A DNA stretch of 38,091 nt, taken from Clostridia bacterium (GTDB taxonomy: Bacteria; Bacillota; Clostridia; Lachnospirales; Lachnospiraceae). Positions 15,937 through 22,400 of the stretch are shown one piece after another; within the stretch, counting starts at the first letter, position 1; every line of letters begins with the position of its first letter. The DNA lies in NCBI GenBank assembly GCA_910575245.1, contig CAJTEN010000039.1, forward strand, positions 1 through 38,091, given 5' to 3'. The notes beneath the pieces were generated by a model. It was not told the origin of the DNA. It saw nothing but the letters and a program-made list of their open reading frames with translations, and ran no database searches. The position numbers were made by a program, and so were the translations under genes.

Positions 15937-16020
15937 TTGACGAGATTTGTGTCTGCGCGTTGCTTGCCACAAACTCGTAATCCATTTATGGATTTGAGCA
16001 AAAAAGCAACGCAGAAATGA
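15937..16020 (+). CDS. Putative 27-residue leader peptide
   Basis: TTG 15937 follows GAAAGGAG (15923-15930) by 6 bases and opens a 27-codon frame, LTRFVSARCLPQTRNP to SKKATQK, ending 7 bases before the next start codon. It spans a set of mutually exclusive hairpins, the classical arrangement of a translated leader that senses ribosome position. Coding status is not proven; TTG and short length argue for caution. Confidence 0.35.
   Translation: MTRFVSARCLPQTRNPFMDLSKKATQK
15940..16015 (+). promoter_or_regulatory. Alternative-hairpin leader (attenuator-like)
   Basis: Stem A pairs ACGAG-TTTGTG (15940-15951, one bulged A) with CACAAACTCGT (15968-15978). Stem B pairs TCTGC..GTTGCTT (15952-15965) with AAGCAAC-GCAGA (16004-16015). 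The left arm of B lies in the loop of A, so the two form a pseudoknot or switch. A third hairpin, AATCCAT-TT-ATGGATT (15979-15994), lies between them. The ribosome site of the gene at 16028 directly follows stem B. Confidence 0.5.
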
Positions 16021-16027
16021 GGAAAAA

Positions 16028-16378
16028 ATGAAGAATGAAACAGACATCCGGTTTCAACTGGATATATTACGGCGGGATGGCTATCATGCCGCGGCGCGGA
16101 TCATCGAATCCATGCAGGGTACAGTCAGCCGGGAGGCTGAAATGAAATATCTGAAGGCATTTGTCAGGCAGGGCTGTTTCGATGAAGAACTCAGCCGCGA
16201 CCAGTTCCGCTGTCTGTGGACGGCATACTGCCTGCACCACGGTCTTGATGCGGATACATCCGGGTATGACAACGACCTGAAGGAACTGTGGAGCGCCACG
16301 GCGGAGGATGAACCTGAAACTGCAGATTGGAGCGATTATGACAGCTTTGACAATTTCATGTGCAGGTTTCTTGTGTAA
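16028..16378 (+). CDS. Unrecognised small acidic protein
   Basis: The product is 116 residues from ATG 16028, after ATGAGGA. It is predicted helical, with QLDILRRDGYHAAARIIE and DQFRCLWTAYCLHHG segments and an acidic Trp-containing tail (ATAEDEPETADWSDYDSFDNF) that could mimic nucleic acid or bind a partner. No family is recognised. It is preceded by the alternative-hairpin leader and followed by the annealing-protein gene. Confidence 0.6.
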   Translation: MKNETDIRFQLDILRRDGYHAAARIIESMQGTVSREAEMKYLKAFVRQGCFDEELSRDQFRCLWTAYCLHHGLDADTSGYDNDLKELWSATAEDEPETADWSDYDSFDNFMCRFLV

Positions 16379-16417
16379 GGTAAATTAAAAAATTTCATAA
16401 AAATTCAAGGAAAACAG

Positions 16418-16452
16418 GGGAAGGCTGGTACTTATTCTATGTACCCCTTCCC
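16418..16452 (+). other. 12-bp leader hairpin before the annealing-protein gene
   Basis: GGGAAGG (16418-16424) and GGTAC (16427-16431) pair with GTACC-CCTTCCC (16441-16452), with a two-base CT bulge and 9-base loop. No T-run follows. It lies immediately upstream of the AAGGAAGGAG ribosome site for ATG 16473. Confidence 0.55.
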
Positions 16453-16472
16453 GGAAAGGAAGGAGAAAACAA

Positions 16473-17564
16473 ATGGGAGAAACAACAGCAAATGCAGCGT
16501 ATATGTACGACGAGGTGGAGGAAATCCGCAACCTAAACAAAGTGGAGGGATTTGATCCCAGAAGGTACATGAGGATCATCGGGCAGGAAGGCCAGGCGGG
16601 AAAGTATTATCTCGACGTGGCGTTCCGCAAGCTCTGGTTTCGGCTGAAGTATCCGGAAGGGAAAATCGTAAAGAAAATCCTGAATCTGACGGATCAGGTT
16701 GCCATTGTGGAGGCGCGGGTATACCTGCACCGCAATGACTCGGAGGAAAACTTCATCGCAAATGCGCTGGCACAGAAATACAGGACAGAGGATGGGCAGT
16801 TTGGCAATAAATTTGTGGAACTGGCGGAAACTGCCGCAGTCGGGCGCGCGCTTTCGGATGCAGGCTTCGGGCTGCAGTTTGCAGACAAGGAAGAAGATAT
16901 TGATCCGGAAGTGACGGAGGCTCCTTTTGAGCCGCAGTTCCTTTCAGGAAGTGGCATTGACGGCGAAGTTTTAGGTGAAATGCTTTCCGGGGAGGATATG
17001 GAAAACGGTGCTGCGCTTTTGGATGAAAACATTCCAGGACAGTACGGGATAGAGAATTATATCCCCATGCCGGAAGAAGTGGGACAGGCGATGGGCATGA
17101 CGCCCGCCATGTCACAGAACAGCGGTATGGCACTGCAGAACCGGCAGAGCCAGCCACAGCAAAACCAGCAGCAAAGAAACGGGGCGCAGCAGAGCCAGCC
17201 ACGGCAGAACCAGCAGCAGAGTAATCAGCCGCAGCCGAAACCGGTGCAGGCGCCTGCAGCAAAAGCAGCGCCACAGTCCGGAAGACAGGCGGCAAACAAT
17301 GCCCCTACTGGAAAGAGGACCCAAGGCGCTGCCGGGATCAAAAAGGATATGCTGGTGGAGCAGATTTATTCCATGTTAGACCGTGACAGTGCCGCAGCCG
17401 TTGTTATTCCCATGGGCTATAATAAGGGAAAGACACTGGGACAGGTGGCTGTGGAGAAACCGGCAAACCTGCAGTGGTATGTGGACTCCTATGGAGGACC
17501 TGACAACCTCCTGCGTGCGGCGGCAAAGTTTTTGATTGACATGGCATTGGGGCAGGCAAGTTAG
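16473..17564 (+). CDS. Putative single-strand annealing protein with ExoX-like C-terminus
   Basis: This is a 363-residue protein. The N-terminal domain (about 25-145) has RRYMRIIGQEGQAGKYYL and NKFVELAETAAVGRALSDAGFG; the latter (ExAETxAxGRAL) is a hallmark of Erf/Rad52-like phage annealing proteins and related families. A Gln/Asn/Pro-rich flexible linker occupies about 205-290. The C-terminus (PMGYNKGKTLGQVA to NLQWYVDSYGG) matches the small domain found at the end of exodeoxyribonuclease X. Together with the YqaJ exonuclease this suggests a two-component recombination pathway: resection followed by strand annealing. Assignment of the N-terminal domain is by motif only. The strong ribosome site AAGGAAGGAG precedes ATG 16473. 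Confidence 0.65.
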   Translation: MGETTANAAYMYDEVEEIRNLNKVEGFDPRRYMRIIGQEGQAGKYYLDVAFRKLWFRLKYPEGKIVKKILNLTDQVAIVEARVYLHRNDSEENFIANALAQKYRTEDGQFGNKFVELAETAAVGRALSDAGFGLQFADKEEDIDPEVTEAPFEPQFLSGSGIDGEVLGEMLSGEDMENGAALLDENIPGQYGIENYIPMPEEVGQAMGMTPAMSQNSGMALQNRQSQPQQNQQQRNGAQQSQPRQNQQQSNQPQPKPVQAPAAKAAPQSGRQAANNAPTGKRTQGAAGIKKDMLVEQIYSMLDRDSAAAVVIPMGYNKGKTLGQVAVEKPANLQWYVDSYGGPDNLLRAAAKFLIDMALGQAS

Positions 17565-17763
17565 CGTGAAAAGTACTTCTAACTGCCTTTGGCAGTTTCC
17601 ACTCGCAGCAAAGGCTGTTTCGCGGAGAAGTACTAAGTTTCACGCGGGAGAATGCCTGAAATACGGCATTCTCCGCACAGATTTAAGCGTTGTTTCAAAA
17701 TACGAAAAGGGCGGCGATTTACTGCGCTGCCCTTAGAAAGAAAGCAGCTTTATAACAGGCTGC
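17564..17763 (+). ncRNA. Highly structured region: three-way junction plus three hairpins
   Basis: The outer stem pairs GCGTGAAA-AGTACTTCT (17564-17580) with AGAAGTACT-AAG-TTTCACGC (17626-17645): 17 bp with a 3-base bulge. It encloses AACTGCC-TTT-GGCAGTT (17581-17597) and GCAGC-AAAG-GCTGT (17605-17618), making a cloverleaf-like junction. Then come GGAGAATGCC/GGCATTCTCC (17647-17674, 10 bp), AAGGGCGGCG/CGCTGCCCTT (17707-17734, 10 bp with one G-U) and GCAGC/GCTGC (17744-17763). The whole fills the gap between the annealing-protein and primase genes. It may be an RNA, a single-strand initiation site read by the primase, or a leader. Confidence 0.5.
17566..17736 (+). CDS. Possible 56-residue protein overlying the structured region
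   Basis: A frame beginning at GTG 17566 stays open across the hairpins for 56 codons (VKSTSNCLWQFPLAAKAVSR to GGDLLRCP). The ribosome site is poor (GGGGCAGG 10 or more bases upstream). It may be a genuine conserved small protein or a chance frame. The coincidence of complete openness with dense base pairing is worth noting. Confidence 0.25.
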   Translation: MKSTSNCLWQFPLAAKAVSRRSTKFHAGECLKYGILRTDLSVVSKYEKGGDLLRCP

Positions 17764-17779
17764 GGAAAGGAGGAACGCC

Positions 17780-19003
17780 ATGTATCAGGATTTTCCCTTT
17801 ACCATCGTGGATGTGGCATACCTCTTGAACCTGCATGTCAGGCATAAAAATACGGCGAGCCTTGATGTGGACTGTCCGTTCTGCGGGGAGAAAAAGGGCA
17901 AGCTCAACCTCAACACTAAAAAGAACGTGTTCAAGTGCAACCGGTGCGGGGAAAGTGGCGGCATGCTCTCCCTGTATGGGAGGATATACGGGTTGGATAA
18001 CCAGACTGCTTATGAGGAGATAAAAGGCGCCCTGGGAAGGAATGAGCAGGCACCGTCCTATCAGGTAAGGAAACGGGAGATTGCTCCGAAGGAGCCGGAG
18101 ATCCCAAGCGCCATGCCCGCCCAGGATTATGTGAGGCACAAGACATACAGTATGTTCTTTTCCATGCTGGTGCTTGCGGATACCCACAGGAAGAACCTGT
18201 TAAAGCGCGGGTTCACGGAGCAGCAGATCGAAGAGAACGGTTATAAGAGCACGCCGGTCTTCGGCTATAAAAAGCTGACGGAGAAGCTGCTGGCGGCGGG
18301 ATGCACCGTGGAGGGTGTTCCGGGATTTTATCAGGATAAGGACGGGGAGTGGAACATCCATTTCTCCAATAAATCCTCCGGGTTTCTGGTGCCGGTCCGA
18401 AACATCGACGGTCTGATCGTGGGGGCGCAGATACGGCTGGATCACCCTTATGACGGCAGGAAATATATCTGGCTCTCCAGTACGAACTATCATATGGGCA
18501 CATCCTCCGGAAGCCCCGTCCATCTGGCGGGCAGTCCGGGGGAAAAGACCATTTTTATCACGGAAGGGCCGTTAAAGGGCGACCTTGCCCATTCCCTGTC
18601 CGGCAGAACCTTCGGCTGCGTGCCGGGAGCGAACCAGTATGCAAACCTGCCCCCGTTCTTACGGAAGATGAAGCAGATGGGTACGCAGTCGGTCTATGAA
18701 GCCTATGACATGGATAAGCTGTTAAGGACTGCCTGCAGGGGCGATTATAATGAAAAGTGTACCCATTGCGAAAACTACCGGAAGGACTGGAAACAGCAGG
18801 ATATTTCCTGTGAAAAGAAATGCGTCAAACGCCGGAACATCCAGCGGGGATGCCAAAAGCTCACACAGATCTGCCGGGAACTGGGGCTGTCCGTGAAAAC
18901 ACTCACATGGGATATGGATGACGACGGTGACTGGGCGGAGCATGTAAAAGGTGTGGACGATTACCTGTATGATCTGGAGCAGAAAAAACAGGGACAGATT
19001 TGA
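17780..19003 (+). CDS. DnaG-like primase (CHC2 zinc finger plus Toprim)
   Basis: This is a 407-residue primase of a mobile element. The N-terminal zinc ribbon is CPFC (32-35) ... CNRC (53-56). A Toprim-type catalytic part follows: IFITEGPLKGDLA (E262), EAYDMDK (D310, D312) and WDMDDDGDW near 367-375. Between the second and third Toprim strands sits a Cys-rich insertion (Cys 319, 327, 330, 344, 348 and 358), probably a second metal site. It would make RNA primers for element replication. AAAGGAGG precedes ATG 17780. The gene follows a densely structured stretch and ends in a terminator, so it closes this transcription unit. Confidence 0.85.
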   Translation: MYQDFPFTIVDVAYLLNLHVRHKNTASLDVDCPFCGEKKGKLNLNTKKNVFKCNRCGESGGMLSLYGRIYGLDNQTAYEEIKGALGRNEQAPSYQVRKREIAPKEPEIPSAMPAQDYVRHKTYSMFFSMLVLADTHRKNLLKRGFTEQQIEENGYKSTPVFGYKKLTEKLLAAGCTVEGVPGFYQDKDGEWNIHFSNKSSGFLVPVRNIDGLIVGAQIRLDHPYDGRKYIWLSSTNYHMGTSSGSPVHLAGSPGEKTIFITEGPLKGDLAHSLSGRTFGCVPGANQYANLPPFLRKMKQMGTQSVYEAYDMDKLLRTACRGDYNEKCTHCENYRKDWKQQDISCEKKCVKRRNIQRGCQKLTQICRELGLSVKTLTWDMDDDGDWAEHVKGVDDYLYDLEQKKQGQI

Positions 19004-19018
19004 TAAAAAGAAATACGC

Positions 19019-19054
19019 AGGGCGGACTTCCATACGGGGGTTCGTCCTTTTTTT
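19019..19054 (+). terminator. Intrinsic terminator after the primase gene
   Basis: AGGGCGGAC (19019-19027) pairs with GTTCGTCCT (19040-19048, two G-U pairs), followed by seven T residues to 19054. It separates the recombination/replication genes from the partition pair. Confidence 0.75.
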
Positions 19055-19065
19055 GCGTAAAGCGT

Positions 19066-19125
19066 AAGTAAAAAACAATATTTTTGTAAAGAGCTGTTGG
19101 TTTTTACTTAAACCGTGCGTATAAA
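19066..19125 (+). promoter_or_regulatory. Promoter and large dyad upstream of the ParM-like gene
   Basis: A 13-bp inverted repeat, AAGTAAAAAACAA (19066-19078) and TTGGTTTTTACTT (19097-19109), has one mismatch and an 18-base spacer. Its right arm overlaps a promoter: TTGGTT (19097-19102), 17 bases, TATAAA (19120-19125). In ParMRC systems the adaptor binds upstream repeats and represses its own promoter, so this is a candidate parC/operator. A second inverted repeat, GGGAACTG/CAGTTCCC (19136-19143, 19176-19183), lies in the leader. Confidence 0.5.
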
Positions 19126-19202
19126 ACAGTAAATAGGGAACTGACGGAGAGGTTCTTGTAAAGTGAGCTTTTTGACAGTTCCCACATAAAGGAGCTGAGA
19201 CT

Positions 19203-20132
19203 ATGATGTATCAAAAAATTATTGTACCTATTGACCACGGAAACAGGAACATGAAGACCGAACATAAGATATTTACTTCTGGCTTTGTGGAGGGGGACTG
19301 CAGGCCTGCACTGGGGGAATACCTTCAGTATAACGGGCGCTACTATGCCCTGACCGAGCAGCGGATACCTTACATGAGGGACAAGACACTGGATGACAGG
19401 TTTTTTATCCTGACGCTGTTTGCGGTGGCGATGGAAGCGGAAAAGCAGATGTTAAACGCAAAAGACACGCTTCTGCAGGCGGCGCTGCCGGTGGGACTGC
19501 CCCCGAAGCATTACGGCGCGCTGTACCGGAAGTTCGAGGATTATTTTAAGAACAGGGGCATCCAACAGTTTACCTATAAGGGCATTCCCTATCAGGTTGA
19601 GATTGTGGAAGCCACAGCCTTTCCGCAGGATTATGCGGCTGCCATGACTGTCTATCAGAGAATAGCGGAATTTAACAAGGTCATCACGGTAGACATCGGG
19701 GGCTTTACGCTGGATTACCTTATGATCCGGGAAGGAAAACCGGATCTGTCTGTCTGTGACTCTCTGGAGAAGGGTGTCATCCGCCTGTATAATGATATTT
19801 CTTCCCGTGTCAATTCCGAGCAGGACATCCTGATCGACGATACGGACATTGACCGGATCATCCGGGGAGAGAAGACAGATTTTGTTGAAGATGTCATCCG
19901 TATTGTGGAGGATATGACAAGGACTTTTGTGAATGACATCCTCGGTACGCTCAGGGAGCGGGGGCTTGACTTGAAAGCAGGCTGCGTGGTATTTATCGGC
20001 GGCGGCGCCCTGTTGCTTAGAAAATATCTGGAGCAGTCCGGCAAGATTGGCCGCTGCATTTTTGTGGAAGACATCTGCGCCAACGCAAAAGGGTATGGTA
20101 TGCTCTACCAGATCCAGAAGAAGGGCAGATAA
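19203..20132 (+). CDS. ParM/StbA-like actin-family partition ATPase
   Basis: This is a 309-residue actin-like protein. PIDHGNRNMK at the N-terminus is the phosphate-1 loop of the ParM/Alp group, ITVDIGGFTLDYLMI (about 160-174) is phosphate 2, and VVFIGGGALLLRKYL (about 262-276) is the adenosine motif. Such proteins polymerise to push plasmid copies apart. The start ATG 19203 has AAAGGAG 8 bases upstream; ATG 19206 is an alternative. It is followed after 4 bases by a small gene in the position of the adaptor ParR and preceded by a dyad-bearing promoter. An integrative element with its own partition system probably has a replicating circular phase. Confidence 0.85.
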   Translation: MMYQKIIVPIDHGNRNMKTEHKIFTSGFVEGDCRPALGEYLQYNGRYYALTEQRIPYMRDKTLDDRFFILTLFAVAMEAEKQMLNAKDTLLQAALPVGLPPKHYGALYRKFEDYFKNRGIQQFTYKGIPYQVEIVEATAFPQDYAAAMTVYQRIAEFNKVITVDIGGFTLDYLMIREGKPDLSVCDSLEKGVIRLYNDISSRVNSEQDILIDDTDIDRIIRGEKTDFVEDVIRIVEDMTRTFVNDILGTLRERGLDLKAGCVVFIGGGALLLRKYLEQSGKIGRCIFVEDICANAKGYGMLYQIQKKGR

Positions 20133-20136
20133 CCGT

Positions 20137-20523
20137 ATGGGGAAAAAGAACCCGTTTGTGACAACGGTAGGATTTAACAGGCATGATCCCGCCCATGTGG
20201 AGGTGGCGCAGTTCCTGAATGGCATGGAGCGGGGGAAGGCACAGTATATCGTGGACGCGGTAATGGCGTACCAACGCGGGGAGCAGGCAGGAGTTCCTGT
20301 TTTATCCGAGACTGAAAGGATGGCAGACTATGAGACAATCCGGAAGATTGTGCTGCAGGTCATGGAAGAATGGGAGAACGGAACTTACGGCAGCAATGTG
20401 GCTGCGGCGGGAGCAATGGAAACGGCTGAACAAACAGGAACTTCCAGTGAAAATGGATTGACAGGACTGGATGATAATGCGTTAGGCGGTATCTTACAGT
20501 CGCTGGAGGTGTTTAGGGGATAG
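20137..20523 (+). CDS. ParR-like adaptor protein (by context)
   Basis: The product is 128 residues from ATG 20137. The start FVTTVGFNRHDPAHVEVAQFL and the following RGKAQYIVDAVMAYQRG resemble the ribbon-helix-helix plus helix arrangement of plasmid partition adaptors (HPxHxxVAxFLN...KAxYIxxAIxxY pattern). The C-terminal part is low-complexity and ends in GLDDNALGGILQSLEVFRG, a plausible short motif for contacting the actin-like filament. It is coupled to the ParM-like gene by a 4-base gap. A bidirectional terminator follows. Confidence 0.7.
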   Translation: MGKKNPFVTTVGFNRHDPAHVEVAQFLNGMERGKAQYIVDAVMAYQRGEQAGVPVLSETERMADYETIRKIVLQVMEEWENGTYGSNVAAAGAMETAEQTGTSSENGLTGLDDNALGGILQSLEVFRG

Positions 20524-20554
20524 GATGAACGGAAACAGAGAATAATAGCAGCAT

Positions 20555-20597
20555 AAAAGGAAGCCTTTTCCAGTCTTTTATGAATCGGCTTCCTTTT
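20555..20597. terminator. Bidirectional terminator between convergent genes
   Basis: AAAAGGAAGCC (20555-20565) pairs perfectly with GGCTTCCTTTT (20587-20597) over 11 bp, with an A-run at one end and a T-run at the other. It ends the partition operon in one direction and the XRE gene in the other; its right arm lies inside the last codons of the XRE gene. Confidence 0.75.
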
Positions 20598-20832
20598 GTT
20601 CAAGCAGAGCGTCGGTTGATATGTTAAAATATTTAGCGAGAATAGCAACTTCGTAGTCGGGAACAAAGCGGCTGCCCTGCTCGATGCGCAGGATGGTCAG
20701 GTCGCTGCACTCCATGCCCAGAAGCTGGAGCTGGCTTGCGAGCGCGGCTTGGGATAATCCTCTTTCCTGCCGGAGCTGTCTGATCTTGGAACCAATGATG
20801 TTTTTGGAGGTCCCGTTCCAGTAAATTTTCAT
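20578..20832 (-). CDS. XRE-family transcriptional regulator
   Basis: This 84-residue single-domain repressor has a helix-turn-helix at about 16-70: IRQLRQERGLSQAALASQL, then ILRIEQGSRFVPDYEVAILAKYF. AAGGGA lies upstream of the start on the minus strand. Two identical 15-bp sequences, CTTCTAAAGATGAAG, sit in the divergent region, at 20844 just upstream of this gene and at 20898 over the start of the opposite transcript. The likely role is repression of itself and of the DUF6809-like gene. Confidence 0.85.
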   Translation of the reverse strand: MKIYWNGTSKNIIGSKIRQLRQERGLSQAALASQLQLLGMECSDLTILRIEQGSRFVPDYEVAILAKYFNISTDALLEQKEADS

Positions 20833-20843
20833 AAATGCATTCC

Positions 20844-20912
20844 CTTCTAAAGATGAAGTGTATAGAATTGATTTTACCGAAACGGAGTGATAATATACTT
20901 CTAAAGATGAAG
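20844..20912. promoter_or_regulatory. Two identical operators and a promoter in the XRE divergent region
   Basis: CTTCTAAAGATGAAG occurs at 20844-20858 and again at 20898-20912; each is a CTTC/GAAG dyad. Between them is a rightward promoter, TTGATT (20868-20873), 17 bases, TAATAT (20891-20896), so the second operator covers the expected transcription start. The first operator is just before the XRE gene on the other strand. Confidence 0.65.
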
Positions 20913-20985
20913 AACAAGGAAATATAAGGGATCAGCAGTGGGTTGTTGGTACGAAATAATACTGATAATAAAGGAGAGGTATGGC

Positions 20986-21303
20986 ATGAATGATGTATGG
21001 TTGAAAATGGCTGAGTTTTTGGGCAGGTTAAACGGAGAGAGCGTCAGCAGGGAAAGTTATGTACGCACTCCAGAATATGAAAAGGCGTTGGAGGCATGGA
21101 AAGAAAAAGAACAGGAGTGGGAGGATTTTCTGGAAACTCTTTCCACAGAACAGAGGGAAAAGCTGGAGGAAATCAAAGAATGCCAGGAGGACTTTTCTTC
21201 TGCCCAAGAGTTAAGGGCATATATTCAAGGCTATGTGGACTGTGTGCAGGCATTGTATCATATGGGATTATTGAATGAAAATAAGGAATTAAAAATTCAT
21301 TAA
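20986..21303 (+). CDS. DUF6809-like small protein
   Basis: The product is 105 residues from ATG 20986, 7 bases after AAGGAGAGG; the frame extends to GTG 20938 without a ribosome site. The pattern (ESVSRESYVRTPEYEKALEAW, then EQREKLEEIKECQEDFSSAQE, then a terminal helix YIQGYVDCVQALYHMG) matches the small helical DUF6809 proteins of gut Firmicutes. Function is unknown. Its promoter is overlapped by the XRE operator, so it is probably repressed by the divergent regulator. Confidence 0.65.
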   Translation: MNDVWLKMAEFLGRLNGESVSRESYVRTPEYEKALEAWKEKEQEWEDFLETLSTEQREKLEEIKECQEDFSSAQELRAYIQGYVDCVQALYHMGLLNENKELKIH

Positions 21304-21317
21304 AAACAAAAGATATA

Positions 21318-21347
21318 TTGCCTTTTCAGAGAAAGACATATTATTAT
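21318..21347 (+). promoter_or_regulatory. Possible promoter of the LysR gene
   Basis: TTGCCT (21318-21323), an 18-base spacer, then TATTAT (21342-21347). A GGGTAACCC palindrome (21354-21362) follows at the predicted start. Both are plausible but not distinctive. Confidence 0.3.
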
Positions 21348-21401
21348 AAATAAGGGTAACCCGGTATAAGATATGAAAATGGATGGAAAGGCAGTGAGGC
21401 A

Positions 21402-22289
21402 ATGTATAATCCGCAACTGGAGACATTTATCCGCGTGGCAGATGCCGGAAGTTTTAACAAGGCGGCAGAACAGGCATATATTACACCTACGGCGGTTTTG
21501 AAACAGATCAATCTGCTGGAGGCAGATTTGGGGGTACAGCTCTTTGAAAGAACCCACAGGGGGCTTTCTCTGACGAAAGCAGGGAGCTCTCTGTATAAAG
21601 ACACAAAATACATTATCCAGTATTGCAAGGATTCTGTGGTACGAGCGAAAAATGCCATGCAGGAAAACACAGACATCATCCGTATTGGGACATCACCGAT
21701 GACACCTGCGCAGGTTCTTGTGGAACTTTGGCCACAAATTCATGCGTTGTGTCCAGAGATCAAGTTCCAGCTTGTCCCTTTTGAGAATACTCCGGAAAAT
21801 GCAAGGGAAATATTGAAGAACCTTGGACAGAATATTGATGTGGTGGCAGGAATTTTTGATGAAACAATGCTGAACCTGCGCCAGTGCGCGGGCTTTGAAC
21901 TTTTCGAGCAGCCATTATGCTGTGCGGTATCCATTCACCATCGTCTTGCGGATAAGATAAAACTGACGGTTCAGGATTTATATGGGGAGAACCTGCTGAT
22001 GATGCATCGTGACTGGAGCCATTATGTGGACAGACTTCGGGATGACCTTTGGCAGAACCACAGTAAGATCAGCATCGTGGATTTTGATTTTTACAGTGTG
22101 GATGTATTTAACCGCTGTGAGAATGGAAATGATGTGCTGATGGCGGTGCCGGTATGGGATAATGTCCATCCCTTATTAAAGGTAATCCCTGTAGATTGGA
22201 GTTATTCTATTCCCTATGGCCTGCTGCATTCCCCGGAACCTTCCGTAACGGTAAAGAAATTCCTCTCGGCATTGCAGAAAGTATTGTAA
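21402..22289 (+). CDS. LysR-family transcriptional regulator
   Basis: This is a 295-residue protein. The N-terminal winged helix-turn-helix is complete (LETFIRVADAGSFNKAAEQ, then QINLLEADLGVQLFERTHRG, about 5-58). The effector-binding domain (about 90-290) is the usual two-lobed size. It lies directly upstream of, and co-directional with, the alcohol dehydrogenase and flavodoxin cluster and is its only visible regulator. LysR proteins normally activate neighbours in response to a small molecule, here possibly a substrate or product of the cluster. The ribosome site is modest (GTGAGG close to ATG 21402). Confidence 0.9.
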   Translation: MYNPQLETFIRVADAGSFNKAAEQAYITPTAVLKQINLLEADLGVQLFERTHRGLSLTKAGSSLYKDTKYIIQYCKDSVVRAKNAMQENTDIIRIGTSPMTPAQVLVELWPQIHALCPEIKFQLVPFENTPENAREILKNLGQNIDVVAGIFDETMLNLRQCAGFELFEQPLCCAVSIHHRLADKIKLTVQDLYGENLLMMHRDWSHYVDRLRDDLWQNHSKISIVDFDFYSVDVFNRCENGNDVLMAVPVWDNVHPLLKVIPVDWSYSIPYGLLHSPEPSVTVKKFLSALQKVL

Positions 22290-22318
22290 CAGGGTAACAA
22301 CAGAGTTGTAACCTCAAA

Positions 22319-22370
22319 GTATAAACTGATTAACCAATCGAGACTTCTTTTGAAGCCTCGATTTTTTTAT
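22319..22370 (+). promoter_or_regulatory. Leader cassette copy 1: TATAAACTGA box plus intrinsic terminator
   Basis: GTATAAACTGAT is followed by AATCGAGACTTC-TTTT-GAAGCCTCGATT (22336-22363; one A-C mismatch) and a T-run to 22368. A near-identical 52-base cassette is found at 37640-37691, before another lipoprotein gene. It lies between the LysR and dehydrogenase genes and may end the LysR transcript or act as a controlled leader. An upstream imperfect repeat, GGTAACAAC/GTTGTAACC (about 22293-22312), could be an operator. Confidence 0.6.
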
Positions 22371-22400
22371 ACTAAAAAAGCAAGGGGGAAAGGCGTGGTT

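Noticed and set aside
17564..17645. Three-way junction taken as a tRNA or miniature transposable element
   Set aside because: Arm lengths do not fit a tRNA, and no target-site duplication or second copy was seen in the window.
19452..20225. Open frame of 257 codons opposite the ParM-like gene
   Set aside because: The sense strand encodes clear actin motifs and has a ribosome site; the antisense product resembles no family.
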